NCBI GenBank assembly: GCA_022781445.1
Contig: JALETQ010000010.1
Span: forward strand, 1-49,990
DNA from: Prevotella sp.
GTDB lineage: Bacteria > Bacteroidota > Bacteroidia > Bacteroidales > Bacteroidaceae
Length of the DNA stretch: 49,990 nucleotides
Direction of reading: 5' to 3'
Shown: positions 8,138-15,613 of the stretch, in pieces
Numbering within the stretch: the stretch's first letter is position 1
Layout of the letters: each line of letters starts with the position of its first letter
Position numbers and translations under genes: made by a program
The notes under the pieces: generated by a model
Database searches by the model: none
What the model was told of the DNA's origin: nothing
Seen by the model: the letters and a program-made list of their open reading frames with translations, nothing else

Positions 8138-9457
8138 CTATACGCTGCACACGTTGAGGCGACGAATCTTGGCACCGAGGGCATTGAGACGCTGCTCGAT
8201 GTTTTCATATCCGCGGTCTATCTGAGCGATGTTGTCGATGCGGCTGCTGCCTTTGGCACTCATGGCAGCGATGAGGAGAGCGATACCGGCACGAATGTCG
8301 GGACTTGTCATCTTACCTCCGCGCAGCTTCCTCTTCTTGTCGTGACCCACGACAACGGCACGATGGGGGTCGCAAAGAATGATCTGTGCGCCCATGTCGA
8401 TGAGCTTATCGGTGAAGAACAAACGGCTTTCAAACATCTTCTGATGGAAAAGCACGCTGCCTTTCGCCTGTGTGGCAACCACGATAAGCACCGACAGCAG
8501 GTCGGGAGTCAATCCCGGCCAAGGCGCATCGGCAATGGTCATGGCCGAACCGTCGATGAACGATTCGATGACATAATGTTTTTGGGGAGGAATCACAAGG
8601 TCGTCGCCTTCCACGACGATGTCGATGCCGAGGCGGCGGAAGGTATCCGGGATGATGCCCAGCTGCTTGACAGACACGTCTTTGATGCGTATGCCGTTGC
8701 CGATCATGGCAGCCATGCCGATGAAAGAGCCTACCTCGATCATGTCGGGCAGTACCCGATGGGTCGTTCCGTGGAGTTTCTCGACTCCGTTGATGGCCAA
8801 CAGGTTCGAGCCTATGCCGCTGATGTCGGCACCCATGGCGTTCAGACAGTGGCAAAGTTGCTGTATGTAGGGTTCGCAGGCTGCATTGTAGACGGTTGTC
8901 CTGCCTTTGGCGAGTACGGCAGCCATGATGATGTTGGCTGTTCCGGTCACCGAAGCCTCGTCAAGAAGCATGTCACATCCGGTCAGTCCGGTCGTTTCGA
9001 TGGTGAAGACATTGCGTTTGGCAACATAGTTGAAGTCGGCTCCGAGTTTCTTGAAGCCCAAGAAGTGGGTATCGAGGCGACGCCTGCCAATCTTGTCGCC
9101 GCCGGGTTTGGCCACGATGGTCTTCTTGAGCCTTGCCAAGAGAGGCCCGATGGTGAGCACGCTGCCCCGGAGCGATGCACATTTGGTCACGAAATCACTG
9201 CTTTCCAAGAAGTCGTAACGCAGACTTTTGGCTTGAAAGACATATTCGTTGGGGCCCTTGCGGGTTACCTCCACGCCCATGTCCTTGAGCAATCCGATGA
9301 GATTGACGACATCGAGGATGTCGGGAATGTTTTGCAGGCACACTTCTTCATCCGTGAGCAGTGTGGCACAAATTACCTGCAAGGCTTCGTTTTTGGCTCC
9401 CTGCGGCGTGATGGTGCCCTGCAACGGATGTCCTCCTTCGATGATAAATGATTCCAT
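8138..9457 (-). CDS. murA: UDP-N-acetylglucosamine 1-carboxyvinyltransferase (Asp-type MurA)
   Basis: The 439-residue enzyme transfers enolpyruvate from PEP to UDP-GlcNAc, the first committed step of peptidoglycan synthesis. The EPSP-synthase-like fold is indicated by the N-terminal GAKNEALQV-like substrate loop (Lys22, Asn23) and matching repeats along the chain. The active-site loop, which in E. coli carries Cys115 in GGCAIGARP, here reads PGGDKIGRRR with Asp121. Family knowledge: Asp at this position keeps activity but prevents alkylation by fosfomycin. The ATG at 9457 is 12 bases after the DUF4290 stop, so the genes are probably one transcript. The 293 bases after the stop, before rimM, hold no gene or clear signal. 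Confidence 0.96.
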   Translation of the reverse strand: MESFIIEGGHPLQGTITPQGAKNEALQVICATLLTDEEVCLQNIPDILDVVNLIGLLKDMGVEVTRKGPNEYVFQAKSLRYDFLESSDFVTKCASLRGSVLTIGPLLARLKKTIVAKPGGDKIGRRRLDTHFLGFKKLGADFNYVAKRNVFTIETTGLTGCDMLLDEASVTGTANIIMAAVLAKGRTTVYNAACEPYIQQLCHCLNAMGADISGIGSNLLAINGVEKLHGTTHRVLPDMIEVGSFIGMAAMIGNGIRIKDVSVKQLGIIPDTFRRLGIDIVVEGDDLVIPPQKHYVIESFIDGSAMTIADAPWPGLTPDLLSVLIVVATQAKGSVLFHQKMFESRLFFTDKLIDMGAQIILCDPHRAVVVGHDKKRKLRGGKMTSPDIRAGIALLIAAMSAKGSSRIDNIAQIDRGYENIEQRLNALGAKIRRLNVCSV

Positions 9458-9469
9458 GCGTCGGTCGGT

Positions 9470-10072
9470 TTATGATTTGCGCTTTTTGTTCTTTTCGGGT
9501 TTCTGCTGAACGACAGTCATCTTTTGAAACACGAAAGTGTCGAGATCCAGTTGTATTTTCCCGTCGGTGAATCGCGCCAGATCCGATGCCACCTTCTCAT
9601 TGGCCGACGAACCGTGTCCCCATTGCACGAGGTTTTGTTTCATCTGGTTGGCGGTCATGCTGACGAGGCGGTCCCTTTCGGCACCTTCGGGCATCGTCTT
9701 GAGGGTTTCAAACATGGAGAACAGCAATGCGCCATAGTGTCGCACGGCGATGTTTTTCATGGGATAGGGCATCGGGGCGGGTTTCTTTTCGATGGTCAGC
9801 GCGTTCGAAATGTCATAGGGATAGTCGATGTCGAGCTTGAAATCGCTCATCAGTGCCAGATGATCCCACAGTTTCTGCCGATAGTTCTCGTTCTCTTTGT
9901 TGTAGGGGTTCATGACTGCCATGACACCGATGATGGTTTCGGCGCACCGTTGTCTTTCGGCTTTGGTGGGCAGGCTCACGGCATGTTCGATCATCATCTG
10001 TATCTCTCTGCCATATTCGGACAGTTTGAGCGATTTGCGCTGCGTGTTGTAGTCCAATCCTTCTATGTTCAT
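9470..10072 (-). CDS. DUF4290 family protein
   Basis: The 200-residue protein has no signal peptide or membrane segment and is predicted cytoplasmic. It resembles the Bacteroidetes-restricted DUF4290 family, with the N-terminal LDYNTQRKSL and LSEYGREIQ patterns, and ends in a Lys-rich tail (PEKNKKRKS). Function is unknown. It lies directly upstream of murA with a 12-base gap and 107 bases after tsaB. Its place beside murA suggests a role in or near envelope synthesis or growth, but that is inference from position only. Confidence 0.85.
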   Translation of the reverse strand: MNIEGLDYNTQRKSLKLSEYGREIQMMIEHAVSLPTKAERQRCAETIIGVMAVMNPYNKENENYRQKLWDHLALMSDFKLDIDYPYDISNALTIEKKPAPMPYPMKNIAVRHYGALLFSMFETLKTMPEGAERDRLVSMTANQMKQNLVQWGHGSSANEKVASDLARFTDGKIQLDLDTFVFQKMTVVQQKPEKNKKRKS

Positions 10073-10179
10073 AATGGGTTGCTTTTCGATGTTTTAATGG
10101 GTTTCCGGGTGGTTGGTTCAACGTCGGCGGCTCACCCTTCCGCCGGCTGACGGCTGTTCGCCGGCACGCTGTTTTGTCT

Positions 10180-10875
10180 CTACAGGAGCGGTCTGGAGGG
10201 CATTTTTGCCACGAAGTCCTTAAGATAAAAGGGCGTGAAATAAGCCACGTCTTCAAATTGTTGCGCCTTCATCTTCTTGTCGGCAAGCGGAAACATCCAT
10301 GTTGCCCGGGGCGTGATGCCGTCGATGAAGCGGGCATTGGGGTGGCCGAGGGTGTCTTTGCACTTGGCGGCACCGTTGCCGAAGAAGTAAACGGGCGCAC
10401 AGTCGAGATACTCCCGATAGCTCTCGGGGGTCACGATGTCGGCAGCGACAGTTCTGACGGGGTTCAACGCGCGGTCGTAAACGCCGGCATAGACCTCCAT
10501 GCGGCGTGCGTCGAGCATGGGACATAGCAGGGCTTCGTCTTCCATATCGTCATGGTTGAGCAACACGGGGACGCACAACAGTTCGAGCGTCGAAACGGCT
10601 ATCAGGGGCAGGTTGCGCCCATAGCAGATGCCTTTTGCCATCGAGGTGCCGATGCGAAGCCCCGTGTACGAACCGGGTCCGCGGCTGATGGCTACCGCCT
10701 GCAGTCCATCGGTGTGACTGTCGGCAAAGGAAATGGCTTCATCGACAAACGTTCCGAGAATCACTGCATGATTGGGACCTTTCTCGTCGATGCGTTCAAA
10801 GAGATTGGCTCCGTCCTGACTGATGGCAACCGAACACACGTCGGTACTCGTTTCGATATGTAATATGCACGACAT
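10180..10875 (-). CDS. tsaB: tRNA threonylcarbamoyladenosine biosynthesis protein TsaB
   Basis: The 231-residue protein is the TsaB subunit of the TsaBDE complex that makes t6A37 in ANN-decoding tRNAs. The ASKHA-fold start LHIETSTDVCSVAI and the segment SRGPGSYTGLRIG are diagnostic. An in-frame ATG at 10980 lies upstream, but the -7 box (10905-10912) falls inside that extension, so the ATG at 10875 is the start. It is divergent from yicC. The next gene on the strand is DUF4290. Confidence 0.94.
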   Translation of the reverse strand: MSCILHIETSTDVCSVAISQDGANLFERIDEKGPNHAVILGTFVDEAISFADSHTDGLQAVAISRGPGSYTGLRIGTSMAKGICYGRNLPLIAVSTLELLCVPVLLNHDDMEDEALLCPMLDARRMEVYAGVYDRALNPVRTVAADIVTPESYREYLDCAPVYFFGNGAAKCKDTLGHPNARFIDGITPRATWMFPLADKKMKAQQFEDVAYFTPFYLKDFVAKMPSRPLL

Positions 10876-10904
10876 CTTGAGAAATAATCTGTATATAATA
10901 CGCG

Positions 10905-10912
10905 CAAAAGTA
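10905..10912 (-). promoter_or_regulatory. -7 box of tsaB
   Basis: On the minus strand the sequence reads TACTTTTG, an exact TAnnTTTG match, 29 bases before the tsaB start. It lies back to back with the yicC -7 box 22 bases away, so the two promoters overlap and RNA polymerase can probably occupy only one at a time. Confidence 0.7.
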
Positions 10913-10934
10913 CTCAAAATCCCATAGAAATGTG

Positions 10935-10942
10935 TATATTTG
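10935..10942 (+). promoter_or_regulatory. -7 box of yicC
   Basis: TATATTTG matches TAnnTTTG exactly and lies 24 bases before the ATG at 10967. It decides the yicC start, because the upstream TTG (10940) that opens the frame lies inside the box. Confidence 0.7.
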
Positions 10943-10966
10943 CAGAAATTTAACAACACAAAACCC

Positions 10967-11842
10967 ATGATATTGTCCATGACCGGCTATGGTAAAGCCG
11001 TAGCCATATACAAGAAGAAGAAGATTCATGTAGAAATCAAGTCGCTCAACGGTAAAACTTTTGACTTGTCGGTACGCATGGCCACACTCTACAGAGAGAA
11101 GGAAATCGAAGTGCGGCGGTATGTAGCGCAGGAGCTGGTGAGGGGAAAAACCGACTTGAGCATCTGGATTGAGAAAGACGATTCGGCCGATGCGCCGCCC
11201 ATTCAGGCATCGCTGGTCGAGCAATACTACAATCAGGTGAAAGAAATGTCGCAACGCTTGGGCATCGAAGAGCCAAAGGATTGGTTTGCCCTGTTGCTCC
11301 GAATGCCCGAAGTGATGGCAAAAGGCGATGTCGAAATGCTCGAGGAAGACGAGTGGGCGGTGGTGCGTCAGGCTGTCGAGAATGCCGTCGCCGAACTCAA
11401 AGCGTTCAGACAACAGGAGGGCAAAGCCCTGCAAACCAAGTTTGAGGAGAAGCTCGACAACATCACGTCGCTGCTCGCCGGCATCGAACCATACGAATCC
11501 TTGCGGGTGGAACGCATACGGTCACGCATCGTCGAGAACCTCAAATCGCTCCCGGACGTTGATTACGACAAAAACCGTCTGGAGCAGGAAATGATATATT
11601 ACATCGAGAAACTCGATATTTCGGAGGAAAAACAACGACTCACCAACCATCTTTCCTACTTCCGAAAGACGATGAACGAGGAAGCCTGTCAAGGCAAAAA
11701 ACTCGGATTTATCGCACAAGAGATGGGGCGTGAGATCAACACCACCGGCTCCAAAAGCAATCTGGCGGAGATGCAGAACATCGTCGTCAAGATGAAAGAC
11801 GAGCTTGAACAAATCAAAGAACAGGTACTCAACGTGTTGTGA
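10967..11842 (+). CDS. yicC: YicC family endoribonuclease
   Basis: The 291-residue protein starts MILSMTGYGKA, the family hallmark, and shows the N-terminal YicC region followed by the C-terminal DUF1732 region with conserved EMGREINTTGSKSN near the end. Family members are cytoplasmic endoribonucleases or RNA-degradation adaptors. A TTG at 10940 opens the frame but sits in the -7 box, so ATG 10967 is used. It is divergent from tsaB. In many Bacteroidetes yicC is followed by gmk; here the next 315 bases hold a tandem repeat array instead. Confidence 0.93.
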   Translation: MILSMTGYGKAVAIYKKKKIHVEIKSLNGKTFDLSVRMATLYREKEIEVRRYVAQELVRGKTDLSIWIEKDDSADAPPIQASLVEQYYNQVKEMSQRLGIEEPKDWFALLLRMPEVMAKGDVEMLEEDEWAVVRQAVENAVAELKAFRQQEGKALQTKFEEKLDNITSLLAGIEPYESLRVERIRSRIVENLKSLPDVDYDKNRLEQEMIYYIEKLDISEEKQRLTNHLSYFRKTMNEEACQGKKLGFIAQEMGREINTTGSKSNLAEMQNIVVKMKDELEQIKEQVLNVL

Positions 11843-11993
11843 TGCCTGCCGACGTACTGCCGTCGAGGGGGCATCCCCTCTTCGGTCACGGCAGTTTCCT
11901 TTTTCCGTACACAACCGGCGGCAAGCGGTTGTGTGAACGTTTGTATCTGTTTGTCGTTCAGTTTATTTCGCGGTTCATGAAAACCAGCTTCTC

Positions 11994-12081
11994 AAAAGGG
12001 CGGGTTTTGCCTTGCAAAAGGGCCGCTTTCATGAAACAAAAGTATCGGTTTTGCAACGGGAAAGGGCAGGTTTTGCCGGAA
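11994..12081 (+). repeat. 22-bp tandem repeat array (locus A, four units)
   Basis: Units begin at 11994, 12016, 12038 and 12060, an exact 22-base step. The core is AAAAGGGCNGGTTTTG; the third unit is degenerate (AAAAGTATCGG). A frame at 11839-12174 runs through the array, but a 22-base period breaks codon phase between units, so the array itself is not coding. The rest of the 11843-12157 gap shows only a weak hairpin at 12121-12141. Confidence 0.85.
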
Positions 12082-12157
12082 GAGGCCTGTCTAATGACAT
12101 TGTCACCAATGCCGAACGTCCTGCCGATACCATCCCGGCAGAGTGGCGACAGCATTG

Positions 12158-12835
12158 TCAGCGAATCACCTTAAAATGCCTTTTGGCTTCCTCGCGCGAC
12201 CGTAGATTGAAGTGCCACCACTCCGATCTGAGCGGTTTATAGCCTGCGTCGGTCATCACCTTGCGCAACAGAACCCGGTTTTGCCGGGCTTCCTCGGTCA
12301 TGACTCGCCGCCTCACCAGTTCCTTTTCGTTGTCGATGTGGGCTTCCTTCCCCAAATGATCAATCTTGGTTCCCATTGGAAGGGTGTCACCCCGTGCATC
12401 ACATAGGGTGATATCCACTGCCAGTCCGTAGTTGTGCAATCCGCCTCCGTGTGCAGGGTTGCTCACATATATACGCTTGGACGTGGCTTTCACGCGGTCC
12501 CACATTTGTTGTTGGATGCTCATCGGGCGTGCCGCATCATAGACTTTCAGGCTCAGGTCGGGTCTGATTTGTTTCAGACTGCGTTGGGCTTTGACCAGTG
12601 CATCGGCAGCAAGGGGATGCAGATAGGCACGATCGAGGTCGTGATACAATACCGTTCCGCAAAAATTATCGGCACGCGAATACATCAGGCTCACCCTGAT
12701 GGTGGGGTCTTTCTTGCCAATGTCCACCAACCCCTGTTGCTCCATGCGCAAGGCAGTCGACGAAAGGGTCTTCTTGGTGGTGGTTGGCGATGGCAAAAGG
12801 CTGAGCCATATCAAGGCTTTGAGGAGGCAGTACAT
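12158..12835 (-). CDS. M15 family D-Ala-D-Ala dipeptidase (VanX/DdpX-like)
   Basis: The 225-residue zinc peptidase has an N-terminal hydrophobic segment (about 1-16) consistent with export, then the VanX-type catalytic core. Arg103 lies in YDAARPMS, zinc ligands His134 and Asp141 in HNYGLAVD, the catalytic base Glu205 and zinc ligand His208 in SEWWHF. The spacings (7 residues His-Asp, 3 residues Glu-His) equal those of VanX. Family members hydrolyse D-Ala-D-Ala. In Gram-negatives, exported forms recycle D-Ala from peptidoglycan turnover; without vanHA genes nearby, vancomycin resistance is unlikely. It lies 47 bases after DUF4294 and is probably cotranscribed with it. Confidence 0.88.
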   Translation of the reverse strand: MYCLLKALIWLSLLPSPTTTKKTLSSTALRMEQQGLVDIGKKDPTIRVSLMYSRADNFCGTVLYHDLDRAYLHPLAADALVKAQRSLKQIRPDLSLKVYDAARPMSIQQQMWDRVKATSKRIYVSNPAHGGGLHNYGLAVDITLCDARGDTLPMGTKIDHLGKEAHIDNEKELVRRRVMTEEARQNRVLLRKVMTDAGYKPLRSEWWHFNLRSREEAKRHFKVIR

Positions 12836-12882
12836 CGTTTGTCTTGGTTTGGGGAATTAGGTGAGACTGGGCGGAACAGGCA

Positions 12883-13533
12883 TTACAGCTGTCCCGACTC
12901 GACCATCAGGACCACTCTTTCGGTCATGCGGTCGGTTCCGTCGGCATCGTATCCTTTCTTCAACGATGCCCCGAAGACCCACGCAAACGCCTGCCAGAAG
13001 CCTGCACGGATGGGACCCATGAAGGCTTTAACCAACTCATACGACGTCGAATTGCACTCGCGGTTGATGAGTTTGATGAGCAGTTTGCCCTGACTGTACG
13101 ACAGTTTCTTCATGCGCGGCTTGTAAGTTTCCACGATGTTGGCTTCAACGAGTTTCATGTGGGCATCTCTTGCCTTCTTGTTGGGCAGCGTTTGCAGATA
13201 TTCGTAGGTCTCCACGATGATTTTTTGGGCTTCTTTCGCGATGGGCAAGGTCTTCTTGACATTGTAGACAAGGCGGTTGTAACGCTCGCGTTCGCGCTTG
13301 CTCTTGAACTCGGCAGGCGGATACACATAGATGTTGTTCAGCTCGACGTAGGGAATCGAATCACCGTCGAGCAGCACCTTCCCCACCTTCACCATCGGTG
13401 CGAGTGTGGGATGGCTGATGTCTACCTTCATTTCTTCGGGGGCGAGCGTCATCGGTTTGTCGTTTTGGGCAAACGATGGCGATGCGACCAGACAGGAGGC
13501 GACAGCCGTGAGCAACATACCTATGCGTTTCAT
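12883..13533 (-). CDS. DUF4294 exported protein
   Basis: The 216-residue protein has a clear signal peptide (MKRIGMLLTAVASCLVASPSFA, cut near residue 22). The body matches the Bacteroidetes family DUF4294, with VYPPAEFKSKRERERYNRLVYN and RMKKLSYSQGKLLIKLINRE as the most recognisable stretches. It is predicted periplasmic; function unknown. The VanX-like dipeptidase follows after 47 bases, which suggests a shared envelope role. The start codon lies only five bases after a TAnnTTTG box, so the mRNA may be leaderless or translation may begin at Met6. Confidence 0.85.
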   Translation of the reverse strand: MKRIGMLLTAVASCLVASPSFAQNDKPMTLAPEEMKVDISHPTLAPMVKVGKVLLDGDSIPYVELNNIYVYPPAEFKSKRERERYNRLVYNVKKTLPIAKEAQKIIVETYEYLQTLPNKKARDAHMKLVEANIVETYKPRMKKLSYSQGKLLIKLINRECNSTSYELVKAFMGPIRAGFWQAFAWVFGASLKKGYDADGTDRMTERVVLMVESGQL

Positions 13534-13538
13534 GGTGG

Positions 13539-13546
13539 CAAAATTA
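13539..13546 (-). promoter_or_regulatory. Candidate -7 box touching the DUF4294 start
   Basis: On the minus strand the sequence reads TAATTTTG, a TAnnTTTG match, followed by CCACC and then the ATG. Transcription would begin at or within the start codon. No clear -33 element is visible. Confidence 0.4.
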
Positions 13547-13699
13547 AGGATAAAATCATGATTTCGGCCGTTCCTTTCTGTTTATTTGGCAATAATTGGC
13601 AGACTTTATTTCACCTTGTCCGTCAGGATGACGGCTTGCAAACAGATGGCCATGAGATGGTACACGGCAGGTCGTGCGGTTTGCCGCCGCTTCTTTCAG

Positions 13700-13885
13700 C
13701 CCCAATCGGCCATGAAGGCCGAGTCGGTCTTGTTTGATTGTCAGGCAAATTGGTTGTCGGCTTGTAGCAGACATAGCGGACGACGGCAAACAAAGCGAGA
13801 AACAAGATGCCGGCAAGCGAACCAAACCGGACGGAAAGTGCCGTCATCGGCATGAAAGGCAGGATAAAACGTTCTCATGAATGAC
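13700..13885 (+). repeat. Palindromic-ended dispersed repeat, long form (copy 2, diverged)
   Basis: The left end CCCCAATCGGCCATGAAGG, then GAGTCGGTCTTG, matches the family left arm. The right part CCGGACGGAAAGTGCC, then GGCAGGATAAAACGTTCTCATGA, matches the family right interior. It is more diverged than the copies at 4.3 and 35 kb. It lies between comF and DUF4294, both minus. Confidence 0.65.
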
Positions 13886-13932
13886 TGGACTCCGAGGGGT
13901 CGTCTCCGCATCGGGAAGTCGGAAAACCGTCG

Positions 13933-14667
13933 TCAGTGTTTCGAGAATCCCAGCGTCAAGACACTCACCGTGAGGTTTGGGATGGCACTCAGTTCGTGAT
14001 CCAGTGCGCAGACGGTCGCTCCCGTGGTGAGAATGTCGTCGATGACGAGTGCGTGCCGCCCTTCCATGCCCTCCGTTTGTCGCAGAGTGAAAGCACCTTC
14101 TACATTTTCCTGTCTTGTCCACAGGTGCTTTTGTGTCTGACTTTCCTTGAAACTGATACGTTCCACGACATTATCGCGTATGGCAATACCCGTCACCTCG
14201 GCTATCCCTTTGGCCATTTCGCGACTTTGGTTGTAGCCCCTTTCACGTTCGCGACGCGGGGTGAGCGGCATGGGGATGAGTACGTCGATGCCGTCGAAAA
14301 ACGTTGCCGGTTTGCCGTCGGCGGGATTCACGAAGCCGGTAGCAGCCATTTCGCGGGCACAACGCTGCCCCCAAAGGAAAGGCAGCCTGTCGTTCCGGGC
14401 GTATTTGAGGCGGTAAACGGCTTCGGCAACCTCCGAACGGGGCGCGTAATAGAACAGTGCCGCCACACGCTCGACTGTCATTTTGCCCCACAGCATCTTC
14501 GCCATCTCATTGTGATAGGGCGACGCGGCAAAGGCGGTGCGTGGCAGTTGCAGGTTGCAAACAGGGCACAACAGCGACTCCGACACCGACAGCCGACAGC
14601 CACAAATCTCACAACTGCGGGGTGCCACCATGTCGGTGAGCCGGTGCCAGAAACTAATCGGTTCCAT
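13933..14667 (-). CDS. ComF family protein (phosphoribosyltransferase-like)
   Basis: The 244-residue protein has an N-terminal zinc-ribbon (Cys19, Cys22, Cys34, Cys37 in CEICGCRLSVSESLLCPVC) and a C-terminal phosphoribosyltransferase fold with the PRPP loop LVIDDILTTGAT (207-218). The conserved ERGYNQSR motif lies before it. ComF proteins support DNA uptake and recombination in naturally competent species; the exact reaction is unclear. A frame extension upstream exists, but the ATG at 14667 is the usual start, overlapping the recX end by 14 bases. The two genes are therefore translationally coupled. Confidence 0.9.
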   Translation of the reverse strand: MEPISFWHRLTDMVAPRSCEICGCRLSVSESLLCPVCNLQLPRTAFAASPYHNEMAKMLWGKMTVERVAALFYYAPRSEVAEAVYRLKYARNDRLPFLWGQRCAREMAATGFVNPADGKPATFFDGIDVLIPMPLTPRRERERGYNQSREMAKGIAEVTGIAIRDNVVERISFKESQTQKHLWTRQENVEGAFTLRQTEGMEGRHALVIDDILTTGATVCALDHELSAIPNLTVSVLTLGFSKH

Positions 14668-15163
14668 CTTCCCGGTCTTCTTGTTCGATGACGGACAATG
14701 TCCGACGGATGATTTCGTGTGTGAATCCCCTTCCGGCGGCAAACCGATAGAGCTTGGTTTGCAACTCGAAGTCGGTCGAAGCCTTCACCGACCGTCGCTT
14801 GTCTTTGAGCAACGGCACGAGTATATCGATATATGCCTGATCGTCAACCTCATCGAGCAACCGCTTGGCGAGCTTAGCCTCCACTTTCTTTTCCCACAGC
14901 TTGAACTCTATTTTCTTTCGTCCCCATCCGTTGAAGCGCACCTTGTCGTTGATGTAAGCACGGGCAAAGCGTTCGTCATCGACATAACCGAGATCCACCA
15001 ACCGTCCCACCACTTCTTCGGCAGTGCGACGGTCGAAGCCTAAGGCGTACATCTTCTCAAGCATTTCTCCGCTTGCATGTTCGGCTTTGGCACACAGACG
15101 CGCCAACTTTTTCAAGGCTTCTTCCTTGTCAATCTGTCTGGATCTGTCGTTATTTCTGTTCAT
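14654..15163 (-). CDS. recX: Regulatory protein RecX
   Basis: The 169-residue protein is a RecX-type modulator of RecA filaments. It is mostly helical with three-helix repeats; LVDLGYVDDERFARAYI and GWGRKKIEFKLWEK are the characteristic stretches. Upstream in-frame codons add 15 residues, but ATG 15163 fits the family better. A TAnnTTTG box lies at 15333-15340. It overlaps comF, which links recombination control with a competence-type protein. Confidence 0.9.
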   Translation of the reverse strand: MNRNNDRSRQIDKEEALKKLARLCAKAEHASGEMLEKMYALGFDRRTAEEVVGRLVDLGYVDDERFARAYINDKVRFNGWGRKKIEFKLWEKKVEAKLAKRLLDEVDDQAYIDILVPLLKDKRRSVKASTDFELQTKLYRFAAGRGFTHEIIRRTLSVIEQEDREDGTD

Positions 15164-15332
15164 CTTCGTTGCTTTTTGGTCGGGAGACGGTGTCTTTCGG
15201 CGGTACATCGGCGAAAGGATACCATAAATATTATATGTTCCTGAAGGAGGTTTGGCGATGTCATCGGTACTGAATCATGCGTCCGAAAGCGGCACGATAC
15301 CGGTAAGCCGTCATCATTTCCCGACCGTTTCG

Positions 15333-15340
15333 CAAAAGTA
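15333..15340 (-). promoter_or_regulatory. Candidate -7 box for recX-comF
   Basis: On the minus strand the sequence reads TACTTTTG, an exact consensus match, giving a leader of about 165 nt. No -33 element at ideal spacing is evident. Confidence 0.5.
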
Positions 15341-15565
15341 AACAAAAAAAATGAGGCACGGACGACAAGTCGGGACATAATTGTAGCAAATCGGTAGGCA
15401 GACCGTTCAGACTGATACCTCGACGACCTTTCATGTGCCAACGCGAAGGCTTTCATCGGCTGAAAAGGCCGAAAAACGGTCAATCTATCGATTTTTGAAC
15501 AACATTTAAGGGTCATTAACCACTTATCGGAACATTTGTTACCATTTCGTTGTTGTACTCGCCCG

Positions 15566-15573
15566 TACCTTTG
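15566..15573 (+). promoter_or_regulatory. -7 box of hcp
   Basis: TACCTTTG matches TAnnTTTG, 40 bases before the hcp ATG. Upstream bases (15470-15550) are AT-rich, but I could not recognise a convincing FNR/CRP-type palindrome for NO control. The rest of the 15164-15613 gap holds only the recX promoter box. Confidence 0.65.
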
Positions 15574-15613
15574 CCGACGAAAATAACATCATGAATATTT
15601 AAGAACGAAGACA

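Noticed and set aside
7859..9451. Open frame of 530 codons on the plus strand
   Set aside because: Antisense to murA across its whole length; no domain or signal visible in the translation.
11839..12174. Open frame of 111 codons running through 22-bp repeat locus A
   Set aside because: The 22-base period shifts the codon phase from unit to unit, so the repeats cannot be encoding a repeated peptide; no start signal is seen.
12158..12835. Vancomycin resistance gene vanX
   Set aside because: No vanH or vanA/B ligase nearby, and the protein carries an export signal; a recycling dipeptidase is more likely.
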